Source: JAFIEN01 sp051859505 (lineage in GTDB: Bacteria > Pseudomonadota > Alphaproteobacteria > Rhodobacterales > Rhodobacteraceae). From it: a stretch of 64,000 nt of DNA. The notes beneath the pieces were generated by a model, which had not been told where the DNA came from, did no database searches, and saw nothing but the letters and a program-made list of their open reading frames with translations. A program made the position numbers and the translations under genes. The stretch is from NCBI GenBank assembly GCA_051859505.1, contig JBHYFN010000005.1, positions 1 through 64,000 of the forward strand, written 5' to 3'. Below are positions 34,016 through 42,468 of this stretch, one piece after another; position 1 is the stretch's first letter; each line of letters opens with the position of its first letter.

Positions 34016-36396
34016 AGGGGCCGATCCTCGCTTTCGACGCGACCCGCTCGAAGGGCATCAAGCTGACCCGGATCGAACCGGGCAAGGCGGCTGCGGAGGT
34101 CGTGGCGGGCGCTTCCGCTGCGCCTGCGCCCCAATCTGCGGCTGAGCCCGCGACAGGCGCCGCCGGCCCGGCCAAGGCCGTCGCGCCCGAGACGCAGACG
34201 GCCGCTCCCGCCGCCGAGACCGCCCCTGCGGCAGACGCGCCTGCGCCCGCCTTCACGGAACAGGCCTTCACGGAACAGACCTTCACGGACCAGCCCGCCC
34301 GCCACCCGACACGCGCCGATCTCGCCTCGGCCTATGCGGCGCTTCTGGGGGTCGAACTGTCGCGCGCCGATCTGATGGAGCGGATGGATCTGGCCGGCAG
34401 CGGCGAGATCACGCCCGAAGTGGTGATGGCCGCGCTGCAATCGGCGGGCCTTCAGTGCTCGATCCGCCGGCTGATCACGCCCGGCCCCGCCAACTGGCCC
34501 GCCATCGCCGAGATGACCTCGGGCCAGGTCGTGCTGGTCCTGTCGCAAGAGGGCGACCGGATCACGATCCATGACGCCTCTTGCGCCGATCACCGCGCCG
34601 AAGTGACCCTGTCGGATTTCCTGCCGCATTTCTCGGGCCGGATCCTCGAGGCCAAGGTGGGCATCGACGAACTGACCCGGCGCCATGCCGTCAAGGGCCA
34701 GAAGCCGCATTGGTTCTGGGGCGAGATGCGCCGGATGCGCCGGCATCTGGGCGAGGTGGCGCTGGGGTCGCTCGTGGCCAACATGCTGGCCGTGGCCGTG
34801 GCCCTTTTCGCGCTGCAGGTCTATGACCGGGTGATCCCGCATCAATCCATCTCGACGCTCTGGGTGCTGGCCATCGGCGCGGGCCTTGCCATGCTGCTCG
34901 AGGCGATGCTGCGCATCGCGCGGGCGCTTCTGATGGACAATGCCGGCCGCCAGATCGAGCTTTCGATCCAGAAACTTCTGATGAACCGGCTGCTGGGTAT
35001 GCGCTCGGGCGGCAAGAACCAGTCGCCCTCGACGCTTTACTCCGCAGTGCGGGATTTCGGATCGGTGCGCGAATTCTTCACCGCCTCGACCATCGGCACG
35101 CTGACCGATCTGCCCTTCATCCTGTTGTTTCTTGCCCTTGTCGCCTCGATCGGCGGCAATGTGGTGTGGGTTCTTGTGGTGGGGGGCATCCTGATGGTCG
35201 TGCCCTCGTTCTTTCTGCAAAAGAAGATGATCGCGCTGACCCAATCCACGCAGGGCGCCTCGATCCGTTCGGCCCGGCTGCTGCACGAGGTCATCTATGA
35301 CAGCGACACGATCAAGTCGCATCGCGGCGAGGATCGCTTCCGCCGCGTCTGGGAAGAGCTGACCGCCCTTTCGGCCGTCGCCACCAGCGAACAGCGCAAG
35401 ATCGCCACCACGCTGACCCATTGGGCGCAGGGCGTGCAGCAGGCGACCTATGTGGCCGCCGTGGTCGTGGGCACCTTCCTGGTGTTCCGGGGCGATTACA
35501 CCGTGGGCACGATCATCGCGGTGGGGATCCTGACCTCGCGCACGCTGGGGCCGCTGACGCAGCTGGCCGGCACGCTGGCGCGCTGGTCCAATGTCAAGAC
35601 GGCGCTGACCGCGCTTGATCAGGTGGCCGAGGCGCCGCAGGACGAGGAAGAGGGCCGGACCTATCTGCGCCGCGACCGGCTGCGCGGCGCCTATGAGCTG
35701 CGCGACCTCGTCTATCGCTATGAGGATGACGGCGAGCGCAGCGTCGACATCGCGGCCCTTGTGATCGAGCCGGGCCAGCGGGTTGCGGTTCTGGGGCAGA
35801 ACGGATCGGGCAAGTCCACGCTGCTGCGGCTGATGGCGGGGCTTTATCAGCCCGACAGCGGACGGGTGATGATCGACGGGGTCGATATCGGGCAGGTGAT
35901 GCCGCGCGACCTGCGCCGCTCGATCGGGTATCTGGGGCAGGAGGTGCGGCTTTTCGCCGGTACGCTCCGCGACAACCTCAACATGACCCTGCTCGAGCGC
36001 GATGACGACCGGCTGATGCTGGCGCTGGATTTCGCGGGGCTGGGGGCGCATGTGCGGGCCCATCCCAAGGGCCTTGACCTGCCGATCCGCGATGGCGGGG
36101 CGGGGCTTTCGGTGGGCCAGCAGCAAAGCATCGGCTGGGCGCGGCTCTGGCTGCAGGATCCGGCGATCTGCCTTCTGGACGAACCCACCGCCGCGCTTGA
36201 CCAGTCGCTCGAGGCGGCGCTGATCGCGCGGCTGGAGCTTTGGCTCGCAGGCCGCACCGCAGTGATCGCGACGCACCGCCTGCCGATCCTCGGGCTTGCC
36301 GGGCGGGTCATGGTGCTGCAGAACGGGCGGCTTGCCGTCGATGGCCCGCGCGAAGAGGTGCTGGCCCATCTCACCAATCGGAAGGCGGCGGGCTGA
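34012..36396 (+). CDS. Type I secretion ABC transporter (LapB/BapC-like)
   Basis: A 794-residue exporter that drives adhesin secretion across the inner membrane. An unusual Ala/Pro-rich N-terminal extension (about residues 25-95, with repeated FTEQ/FTDQ) precedes a degenerate C39-peptidase-like domain (about 100-220) that lacks the catalytic Cys-His pair. The membrane domain follows (about 240-530), then the ATPase with Walker A GQNGSGKST (about 594-602), signature LSVGQQQ and Walker B ICLLDEPTAALD. The degenerate C39 domain suits RTX/adhesin-type substrates without a leader peptide. The ATG overlaps the upstream stop by 4 bases and its own stop overlaps the HlyD start. Confidence 0.88.
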   Translation: MKGPILAFDATRSKGIKLTRIEPGKAAAEVVAGASAAPAPQSAAEPATGAAGPAKAVAPETQTAAPAAETAPAADAPAPAFTEQAFTEQTFTDQPARHPTRADLASAYAALLGVELSRADLMERMDLAGSGEITPEVVMAALQSAGLQCSIRRLITPGPANWPAIAEMTSGQVVLVLSQEGDRITIHDASCADHRAEVTLSDFLPHFSGRILEAKVGIDELTRRHAVKGQKPHWFWGEMRRMRRHLGEVALGSLVANMLAVAVALFALQVYDRVIPHQSISTLWVLAIGAGLAMLLEAMLRIARALLMDNAGRQIELSIQKLLMNRLLGMRSGGKNQSPSTLYSAVRDFGSVREFFTASTIGTLTDLPFILLFLALVASIGGNVVWVLVVGGILMVVPSFFLQKKMIALTQSTQGASIRSARLLHEVIYDSDTIKSHRGEDRFRRVWEELTALSAVATSEQRKIATTLTHWAQGVQQATYVAAVVVGTFLVFRGDYTVGTIIAVGILTSRTLGPLTQLAGTLARWSNVKTALTALDQVAEAPQDEEEGRTYLRRDRLRGAYELRDLVYRYEDDGERSVDIAALVIEPGQRVAVLGQNGSGKSTLLRLMAGLYQPDSGRVMIDGVDIGQVMPRDLRRSIGYLGQEVRLFAGTLRDNLNMTLLERDDDRLMLALDFAGLGAHVRAHPKGLDLPIRDGGAGLSVGQQQSIGWARLWLQDPAICLLDEPTAALDQSLEAALIARLELWLAGRTAVIATHRLPILGLAGRVMVLQNGRLAVDGPREEVLAHLTNRKAAG

Positions 36397-37565
36397 TGGC
36401 GGTTTACGAGGCGGATCTGCATGAACGCACGCGCGGCCCCAGCCTGATCATCTGGCTGGTGGGCGCCGTGGTGGCGGTGTTCCTGTCCTGGGCGCATTTC
36501 GCCGCGCTCGATGAGATCGTGAAGGCCGAGGGCGAGGTCGTCTCGGGCGCGCGGCCGCAGATCGTGCAGAACCTTGAGGGCGGCATCCTGACCGAACTTC
36601 TGGTCCGCGAAGGCGATACCGTTCAGGCTGGCGACGTGCTGGCCCGGCTGCGCGACACCCAGTTCCGCGCCACTGTCGACGATCTGACCGCCCAGCTTGC
36701 CGCGGCCGAGATCCGTATGCTGCGGCTTCAGGCCGAGATCGCGGGCGAGCGGGATTTTGTCGTGCCCGACGATCTGGCCCAGATGAACCCGGCGATCCTG
36801 GCCTCTGAGCGCGCGCTTCTGGCCGCACGGCAGGCCGATTACCAAAGCCGTCTGGACGGCGCGATGATGATCGTGGACGAGACCCGCCGCGAGCTTTCGG
36901 TGATGGAGGATCTATACGCCCGCGACTTTGCCGCCCTGATCGAGGTCAGCCGCGCGCGCAAGGCCAATGGCGATGCTGAGATCCGCCTGAACGAGATCGT
37001 GACCTCGACCGATCTGGAGCGCGCCGCAGCCCTGAGCGAGGTGCTGCTCGAGCGTGACACATTGCGCCAGAACCTGCGGCTGGCGCAGGATCAGCTCGCG
37101 CGGACGGTCGTGACCTCGCCGATGGCGGGGATCGTGAATTCGGTCAATGTCGTCACCATCGGCGGCGTGATCCGGCCCGGGGAAGAGATCTTCCAGATCA
37201 TCCCCGCCGATGACACGCTTTACATCGAGGCGCGGGTGCGGCCGGCCGATATCGCCAATGTGGTGGCCGGCCAGCGCGCGACGATCAAGCTTTCGGCCTA
37301 TGACTACACGATCTATGGCTCGCTGACGGGCGAGGTGATCTTCATCTCGGCCGATACCTTCGCCGATGAACGCCGCGCCGATCTGCCGCCGCATTACCGG
37401 GTGCTTCTGTCGGTCATGCTCGAGGATCTGCCCGAGCGTCAGCGCCATATCGAGATCCGCCCCGGCATGCAGGCCGCGGTCGAGCTGCACACCGGCGAAA
37501 AGACCGTGCTGCAATATCTGACCAAGCCGCTCTATCGCGGGTCCGAGGCGCTGCGCGAACCCTGA
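36396..37565 (+). CDS. HlyD-family periplasmic adaptor of the type I secretion system
   Basis: A 389-residue membrane-fusion protein that bridges the ABC transporter and the TolC-like channel. There is one N-terminal membrane helix (about residues 17-36), then a beta-barrel/lipoyl half-motif (EGEVVSGARPQIVQNLEGG), a long coiled-coil hairpin (about 100-245) and the second lipoyl half with RTVVTSPMAGIVNSV. Its ATG overlaps the ABC stop by one base (TGATG). It is the last gene of the four-gene secretion operon. Confidence 0.9.
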   Translation: MAVYEADLHERTRGPSLIIWLVGAVVAVFLSWAHFAALDEIVKAEGEVVSGARPQIVQNLEGGILTELLVREGDTVQAGDVLARLRDTQFRATVDDLTAQLAAAEIRMLRLQAEIAGERDFVVPDDLAQMNPAILASERALLAARQADYQSRLDGAMMIVDETRRELSVMEDLYARDFAALIEVSRARKANGDAEIRLNEIVTSTDLERAAALSEVLLERDTLRQNLRLAQDQLARTVVTSPMAGIVNSVNVVTIGGVIRPGEEIFQIIPADDTLYIEARVRPADIANVVAGQRATIKLSAYDYTIYGSLTGEVIFISADTFADERRADLPPHYRVLLSVMLEDLPERQRHIEIRPGMQAAVELHTGEKTVLQYLTKPLYRGSEALREP

Positions 37566-37591
37566 TCGGGGGGGGGCAGCGGTTGCCGGCG

Positions 37592-38848
37592 TCAGATCAG
37601 CCGCCAGCCCCGCACCAGCCCCAGAAGCTCCGGGATCGCCTCGCGGAAGCGAAAGAAGCCATGCGTCGCCTGCGGCCAGGCGGCGGCATCAAGCGGGCGC
37701 ATCACCGTCACAAGCTCGATCCCGCGCGCGCGCAGCGCCTCGCCCAGCCCGCGCAAATGATCGGCCGCGGGGCCGGTCGGGACATGCGCCGTCACCACCT
37801 GCGCCGCACCCTGTTCGGCGGCCCAAGCGGCGATCTCCTCCGGCCCCTGCACCTCTTGAACCGGCCCCAGATGCGCGGCCAGCCGCGCCGTCACATCCGC
37901 CATGGCGCCCGCTGCGAAGGCGTGCACCGCCGGGGCCACCTCGAGCGGGCTGCGCGCGGCCGTGGCCAGCAGGGTGGCCGTGGCCCGCGGGCGCAGGCCT
38001 GCGTCCAACAGCCAGTCGGGGCAAAGATCCTCTTCGGTCAGAAGCAGCACCTGTCCGGGCGCGGGCAGGACGGGCGCGGCCGGGGGCAGGGGGCGGGGCT
38101 TCGGCACCGGATCGGCGCGCAGCGGCGGGGCCTCGGTCGCAAGGCCCGTCGGTCGGAACCGGCCGCCGGTGTAGCGTTCGATATTGTCGGGCCGCGCCAG
38201 ATAGGTCTTGCCCGGCGTCTGGATCCCGCCGACCCAGCGCCACGACAAGGTGTTCGACGCCGGATCTCCGTCAAGCAGATGGCGCAGGAAGTAATCCGCC
38301 CCAAGCTCCCACGGCAGGCGCAGGGTAAAGATCCAGATCGAGGCAAACCACATCCGCGCGTGATTGTGCAGATAGCCCGTTTCGACCAGCTCCCGCGCCC
38401 AGTGATCGAAACAGTCGATCCCCGTCCGCCCTTCGCAGGCGGCGGCCCAGTCGCGGCGCAGCCCGCCCTCTGTCTGCACCCGGTTCAGCGCCGCGCTCAG
38501 CCCGGCCCGATACTGGCCCCAGACGGCCGGGCGCAGCTCGAGCCAGCCCTTCCAGTAGGTCCGCCAGAACACTTCCGAGATGAACTTGTCGGCAGCCTGT
38601 GGGCCGTGATGGCGCAGCACTTCGACCAGCACCTCTTCCTCGGTGATCAGGCGGTGCCGCAGCCAGGGCGACAGGCGCGACACATCTGCGTGACCGGGCA
38701 GGTCGTGATTGCGCCCTGCGGCATAATCGCGGCCTGCGCGCGGGGCGAAAGCGGCCAGCCGCTCCAGCGCCGCCGCGCGGGCGGGAGGGAACGGGGCAGG
38801 GCAAAGGGCAGGGCAAAGGGCAGGGGAAAGGGCAGGGGCATCGGTCAT
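37592..38848 (-). CDS. Photolyase/cryptochrome-family FAD-binding protein with permuted domain order
   Basis: A 418-residue protein. The N-terminal two thirds (about residues 20-235) are the helical FAD-binding domain of photolyases, with SEVFWRTYWKGW, LHNHARMWFASIW and the NTLSWRWVGG segment. The normal N-terminal alpha/beta antenna domain is absent. Instead, an alpha/beta-looking region (about 260-415, starting GQVLLLTEEDLCPDWLLDAGLRP) follows at the C-terminus. The first 20 residues are encoded by a 12-bp tandem repeat and read PALCPALCPAPFPPA. DNA-repair activity is not certain; a photosensory or FAD-protein role is possible. Start ATG 38848 is likely but the first residues are low-complexity. 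Confidence 0.8.
   Translation of the reverse strand: MTDAPALSPALCPALCPAPFPPARAAALERLAAFAPRAGRDYAAGRNHDLPGHADVSRLSPWLRHRLITEEEVLVEVLRHHGPQAADKFISEVFWRTYWKGWLELRPAVWGQYRAGLSAALNRVQTEGGLRRDWAAACEGRTGIDCFDHWARELVETGYLHNHARMWFASIWIFTLRLPWELGADYFLRHLLDGDPASNTLSWRWVGGIQTPGKTYLARPDNIERYTGGRFRPTGLATEAPPLRADPVPKPRPLPPAAPVLPAPGQVLLLTEEDLCPDWLLDAGLRPRATATLLATAARSPLEVAPAVHAFAAGAMADVTARLAAHLGPVQEVQGPEEIAAWAAEQGAAQVVTAHVPTGPAADHLRGLGEALRARGIELVTVMRPLDAAAWPQATHGFFRFREAIPELLGLVRGWRLI
38794..38841. repeat. 12-bp-period G-rich tandem repeat (locus 3)
   Basis: Four 12-base units: GGGCAGGGCAAA twice, GGGCAGGGGAAA and GGGCAGGGGCAT. They lie inside the first codons of the photolyase-like gene, which is read on the opposite strand. 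Same period and GGGCAGG core as the arrays at 3059, 14944 and 62399. Confidence 0.8.
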
Positions 38849-38945
38849 GGCGCGCCACCTATCGCGCGCGCGGCGGCTTTCAACCGTTGGGGCCAATGCA
38901 AACAGCGCCCGGTTCGGCGCCCAGTCCGGCCTCCATGCAGGTGCC

Positions 38946-38971
38946 CTTGAAGCCCCCCCCGCGGGCCACTA
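38946..38971 (+). promoter_or_regulatory. Candidate heat-shock (sigma-32) promoter of clpP
   Basis: CTTGAAG and CCACTA are separated by 13 bases, resembling the RpoH consensus (CTTGAAA and CCCCATNT/CCATAT). The element lies about 60 bases before the clpP start. clpP is a classic heat-shock gene. The -10 match is partial. Confidence 0.4.
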
Positions 38972-39028
38972 AGACTCTCTTAACCGATACTGTGGCAAGA
39001 CCCACATCAGTTGAGCAGAGGCAGCAAG

Positions 39029-39658
39029 ATGCGTGATCCCGTCGAGCATTACATGAACCTCGTTCCCATGGTCGTCGAACAGACGAGCCGGGGGGAACGG
39101 GCCTATGACATCTTCTCGCGTCTGTTGAAGGAACGCGTGATCTTTCTGTCGGGCCCGGTCCACGACGGGATGAGCCAGCTGATCGTGGCGCAGCTCCTCC
39201 ACCTCGAGGCCGAGAATCCGAAGAAGGAAATCTCGATGTATATCAACAGCCCCGGCGGTGTCGTGACCTCGGGCCTGTCGATCTACGACACGATGCAGTA
39301 TATCCGCCCGAAGGTCTCGACCCTCGTGATCGGGCAGGCGGCCTCGATGGGCTCGCTCCTGCTGACGGCGGGGGAAAAGGGGATGCGCTTCTCGCTGCCC
39401 AACAGCCGGATCATGGTGCACCAGCCCTCGGGCGGCTATCAGGGGCAGGCGACCGATATCATGATCCACGCCCGCGAGACGCAGAAGCTCAAGGACCGGC
39501 TGAACGAGATCTATGTGAAACACACCGGTCAGACCATGGAAACGGTCGAAGCCGCGCTCGAGCGCGACAACTTCATGTCGCCCGAAGACGCCAGGGACTG
39601 GGGCCTGATCGATGACATTCTTGTCAGTCGTGACAAGGCCGAAGGCGACGAAAGCTGA
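39029..39658 (+). CDS. clpP: ATP-dependent Clp protease proteolytic subunit
   Basis: A 209-residue serine protease of the Clp complex, which forms two stacked heptamer rings. Catalytic serine lies in GQAASMGSLLL, histidine in MVHQPSGG and aspartate near the C-terminus in ARDWGLID. The ATG at 39029 follows a GAGG; an upstream TTG at 39011 would add six residues. clpX follows after 130 bases with its own leader. A candidate heat-shock promoter is upstream. Confidence 0.96.
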   Translation: MRDPVEHYMNLVPMVVEQTSRGERAYDIFSRLLKERVIFLSGPVHDGMSQLIVAQLLHLEAENPKKEISMYINSPGGVVTSGLSIYDTMQYIRPKVSTLVIGQAASMGSLLLTAGEKGMRFSLPNSRIMVHQPSGGYQGQATDIMIHARETQKLKDRLNEIYVKHTGQTMETVEAALERDNFMSPEDARDWGLIDDILVSRDKAEGDES

Positions 39659-39675
39659 CGATCCGGTGAAGGGGC

Positions 39676-39707
39676 CGCAGGGGTATTTCTGGTTGTGGAC
39701 CCCTGCG
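39676..39707 (+). terminator. Hairpin between clpP and clpX
   Basis: CGCAGGGGT and ACCCCTGCG form a 9-base perfect stem with a 14-base loop, 17 bases after the clpP stop. There is no T-run. It may reduce read-through from clpP to clpX or stabilise the clpP message. Confidence 0.45.
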
Positions 39708-39788
39708 CCCTGCCCTAGTGTGACGGCATAGGCAGACCGGACCAATCGCCCCGGGGCCCTGCCTCGCGGATCAGGCCAGAGGACGAAC

Positions 39789-41063
39789 ATGGCGACATCA
39801 TCGGGAAGCGACAGCAAGAACACCCTCTACTGCAGCTTCTGCGGCAAGAGCCAGCACGAGGTGCGCAAGCTGATCGCCGGGCCGACCGTGTTCATCTGCG
39901 ACGAATGCGTCGAGCTGTGCATGGACATCATCCGCGAGGAAACGAAATCCTCGGGGCTGAAGTCCGGCGACGGCGTCCCCACCCCGCGCGAGATCTGCGC
40001 GGTGCTGGATGATTACGTGATCGGGCAGATGCATGCCAAGCGCGTCCTCTCGGTCGCGGTGCACAACCATTACAAGCGTCTGAACCATTCCGCGAAATCC
40101 GGCGATATCGAACTGGCCAAGTCGAACATCCTGCTGATCGGCCCCACCGGCTGCGGCAAGACGCTGCTGGCGCAGACGCTGGCGCGCATCCTCGACGTGC
40201 CCTTCACCATGGCCGATGCGACGACGCTGACCGAGGCGGGCTATGTCGGCGAGGATGTCGAGAACATCATCCTCAAGCTGTTGCAGGCCAGCGAATACAA
40301 TGTCGAACGCGCCCAGCGCGGCATCGTCTATATCGACGAGGTCGACAAGATCACGCGCAAGTCCGACAACCCTTCGATCACCCGCGATGTCTCGGGCGAG
40401 GGGGTGCAGCAGGCGCTTCTGAAGATCATGGAAGGCACCGTGGCCAGCGTCCCCCCGCAGGGCGGGCGCAAGCATCCGCAGCAGGAATTCCTGCAGGTGG
40501 ACACGACCAATATCCTCTTCATCTGCGGCGGCGCCTTCGCGGGGCTGGAGCGGATCATCGCGCAGCGGTCCAAGGGGTCGGGCATGGGCTTCAACGCGCA
40601 GGTGCGCGAGGTTGACGAACGCGGCGTGGGCGAGATCTTTACCGATCTCGAGCCCGAGGATCTGCTGAAATTCGGCCTGATCCCGGAATTCGTCGGCCGC
40701 CTGCCGGTGATCGCCACGCTGAGCGACCTTGACGAGGCCGCGCTGGTGACGATCCTGACCGAACCCAAGAACGCGCTTGTGAAGCAGTACCAGCGCCTGT
40801 TCGAGCTTGAGAGCACGAAGCTGACCTTCACCGAAGATGCGCTCAAGGCGATCGCGAAACGCGCCATCGAACGCAAGACCGGCGCGCGGGGCCTGCGCTC
40901 GATCATGGAGGACATCCTGCTTGACACGATGTTCGAACTGCCCGGCCTCGACAGCGTGACCGAAGTGGTCGTGAACGAAGAGGCGGTGGGCTCTGAAGGC
41001 AAGCCGCTGATGATCCATGGCGAGCCGGTGGCCACCAAGAAGGGGGCCGTCTCGGCAGGCTGA
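39789..41063 (+). CDS. clpX: ATP-dependent Clp protease ATP-binding subunit
   Basis: A 424-residue AAA+ unfoldase that feeds substrates to ClpP. The N-terminal zinc-binding domain has CSFCGKSQHE and CDECVELC (four cysteines). The AAA+ core has Walker A GPTGCGKT, Walker B VYIDEVDKI and the pore loop GYVGEDVE. The ATG at 39789 follows AGAGGACG. Complete and of usual length. In alphaproteobacteria ClpXP is central to cell-cycle proteolysis. Confidence 0.97.
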   Translation: MATSSGSDSKNTLYCSFCGKSQHEVRKLIAGPTVFICDECVELCMDIIREETKSSGLKSGDGVPTPREICAVLDDYVIGQMHAKRVLSVAVHNHYKRLNHSAKSGDIELAKSNILLIGPTGCGKTLLAQTLARILDVPFTMADATTLTEAGYVGEDVENIILKLLQASEYNVERAQRGIVYIDEVDKITRKSDNPSITRDVSGEGVQQALLKIMEGTVASVPPQGGRKHPQQEFLQVDTTNILFICGGAFAGLERIIAQRSKGSGMGFNAQVREVDERGVGEIFTDLEPEDLLKFGLIPEFVGRLPVIATLSDLDEAALVTILTEPKNALVKQYQRLFELESTKLTFTEDALKAIAKRAIERKTGARGLRSIMEDILLDTMFELPGLDSVTEVVVNEEAVGSEGKPLMIHGEPVATKKGAVSAG

Positions 41064-41102
41064 AGGGCGGTCTGAGGGGGCGCGTCCGGGGGGCGGTTGG
41101 CG

Positions 41103-41483
41103 ATGGCGGTCCGGCACATCCTGACGGGGTCTCCTTTCGAGGCAGAGATCGGCTATGCGCGGGCGGTCGTGGCCGACGGGATTGTCCATGTCGCCGGAAC
41201 CACCGGATATGACTATGAGACGATGACGCTGCCCGCGGATGTGGTGGACCAGTGCCGCAATGCCCTGGCGACGATCGGCAAGGTTCTGGAAGAGGCGGGA
41301 TCGGGGCTCGATCACGTGGTGCGGGTGCGCTACATCCTGCCCGACCGCGCCGATTTCCCGGCCTGCTGGCCCCTGACCCGCGCGGCCTTTGCCCGCGCCC
41401 GGCCGGCGGCGACGATGTTCGTGGCAGAGCTCATGGAGCCGCAGATGCGGATCGAGATCGAGGTGACGGCCCGCCTGCCGTAG
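41103..41483 (+). CDS. RidA family protein
   Basis: A 126-residue Rid/YjgF-family protein. RidA proper hydrolyses reactive enamine/imine intermediates of PLP enzymes. The family arginine occurs in VRVRYILPDR and the C-terminal ends MRIEIEVTARLP. The ATG at 41103 is chosen over TTG 41097. It is followed closely by AT-core palindromes. Whether it is RidA itself or one of the less studied Rid subfamilies cannot be decided here. Confidence 0.85.
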   Translation: MAVRHILTGSPFEAEIGYARAVVADGIVHVAGTTGYDYETMTLPADVVDQCRNALATIGKVLEEAGSGLDHVVRVRYILPDRADFPACWPLTRAAFARARPAATMFVAELMEPQMRIEIEVTARLP

Positions 41484-41488
41484 GCAGG

Positions 41489-41559
41489 CCGGAATTTTCA
41501 AAATTCCGGGGGGGCTGCGCGGCCATCCGCCGCGCCTCGCGGAATTTGGAAAATTCCGC
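41489..41559. repeat. AT-core palindromes (dispersed family, copy 4)
   Basis: Two hairpins: CCGGAATTTT-c-AAAATTCCGG (41489-41509) and GCGGAATTT-gga-AAATTCCGC (41539-41559). They follow the RidA stop directly. Same class as the elements at 37, 4539, 6018 and 57009. Confidence 0.8.
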
Positions 41560-41622
41560 CGCCCCTGCTGGACCTCAGCGCCGCTTTCGGGCACAAGCGG
41601 CTGAGTAGGATGGAGCGTCTGG

Positions 41623-42006
41623 ATGGGCATTCTCTCGAAGATCAGCCGCGTGTTCACATGGTGGGACGGGCAGACCCTCAACACCCAGTTTTTCACCTGG
41701 CGGAAGGGCGAAAAGGTGGGCGAGGACGACCAGGGCAACGTCTTCTATCGCAATGCCGATGACAGCCGCCGCTGGGTCATCTTCAACGGCGAGGCCGAGG
41801 CAAGCCGCGTCGCCCCCGAATGGCATGGCTGGCTGCACCGCACCTGGGACGCACCGCCGACCAAGGCCCCATTGCCGCGCAAGACCTGGGAAAAGCCGCA
41901 TCTGCCGAACCTGACCGGCACCGCCCAGGCCTATGCGCCCGCCGGATCCCTGCGCCGCGCGCAACCGGCCGAGCGCAAGGATTACGAGGCCTGGACGCCC
42001 GAGTGA
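41623..42006 (+). CDS. NDUFA12-type Complex I accessory subunit
   Basis: A 127-residue protein of the NDUFA12 / B17.2 family, an accessory subunit of NADH:ubiquinone oxidoreductase found in mitochondria and alphaproteobacteria. Typical features are FTWWDGQTLNTQFFTWRKGE at the N-terminus and RRWVIFNGEAEASRVAPEWHGWLH in the middle. The ATG at 41623 has GGAG upstream. It heads a run NDUFA12-mlaD-DUF2155 with gaps of 6 bases and an ATGA overlap, an arrangement known in Rhodobacterales. The main nuo operon is not in the window. Confidence 0.92.
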   Translation: MGILSKISRVFTWWDGQTLNTQFFTWRKGEKVGEDDQGNVFYRNADDSRRWVIFNGEAEASRVAPEWHGWLHRTWDAPPTKAPLPRKTWEKPHLPNLTGTAQAYAPAGSLRRAQPAERKDYEAWTPE

Positions 42007-42012
42007 CATGAC

Positions 42013-42468
42013 ATGACCGAAAGCCGGACCGAGGTTGCCGTCGGCGCGCTGGTGCTGATCGTCGCTCTGGGCTTTCTGGCCTATACGGCGCAGGCGACCG
42101 GCTTTGGCCGCGCCACGGGCGATCTTGCGGTCAGCGCCAGTTTCCGCTCGGCCGAGGGGGTGAGGGTCGGCACGGATGTGCGCCTTGCCGGCGTGCGGAT
42201 CGGCACCGTCACGCAGATGGGCCTCGATCCCGATACGTTCCGCGCCAATACCGTCATGCAGCTGACCCGTGACGTGCCGATCCCGCAAGACAGCACCGCC
42301 GTCGTGGCATCCGAAGGGCTTTTGGGCGGCACCTATATCGAGATCATGCCCGGCGGGTCGCTGGACAATCTGGCCGATGGCGACGCGATCCTCGACACGC
42401 AAGGGGCGGTCAGCCTGCTGCAATTGCTGCTGCAATATGTGGCAGGCGGCGGCGAGGGCGAGAGATGA
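42013..42468 (+). CDS. mlaD: MlaD: phospholipid-transport substrate-binding protein
   Basis: A 151-residue MCE-domain protein, anchored by one N-terminal membrane helix (about residues 8-27). The MCE beta domain carries VRVGTDVRLAGVRIGTV and the motif EGLLGGTYIEI. With MlaEFB it moves phospholipids between the inner and outer membranes to keep outer-membrane asymmetry; no mlaE or mlaF is in this window. It begins 6 bases after NDUFA12 and overlaps the DUF2155 gene by 4 bases. Confidence 0.93.
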   Translation: MTESRTEVAVGALVLIVALGFLAYTAQATGFGRATGDLAVSASFRSAEGVRVGTDVRLAGVRIGTVTQMGLDPDTFRANTVMQLTRDVPIPQDSTAVVASEGLLGGTYIEIMPGGSLDNLADGDAILDTQGAVSLLQLLLQYVAGGGEGER

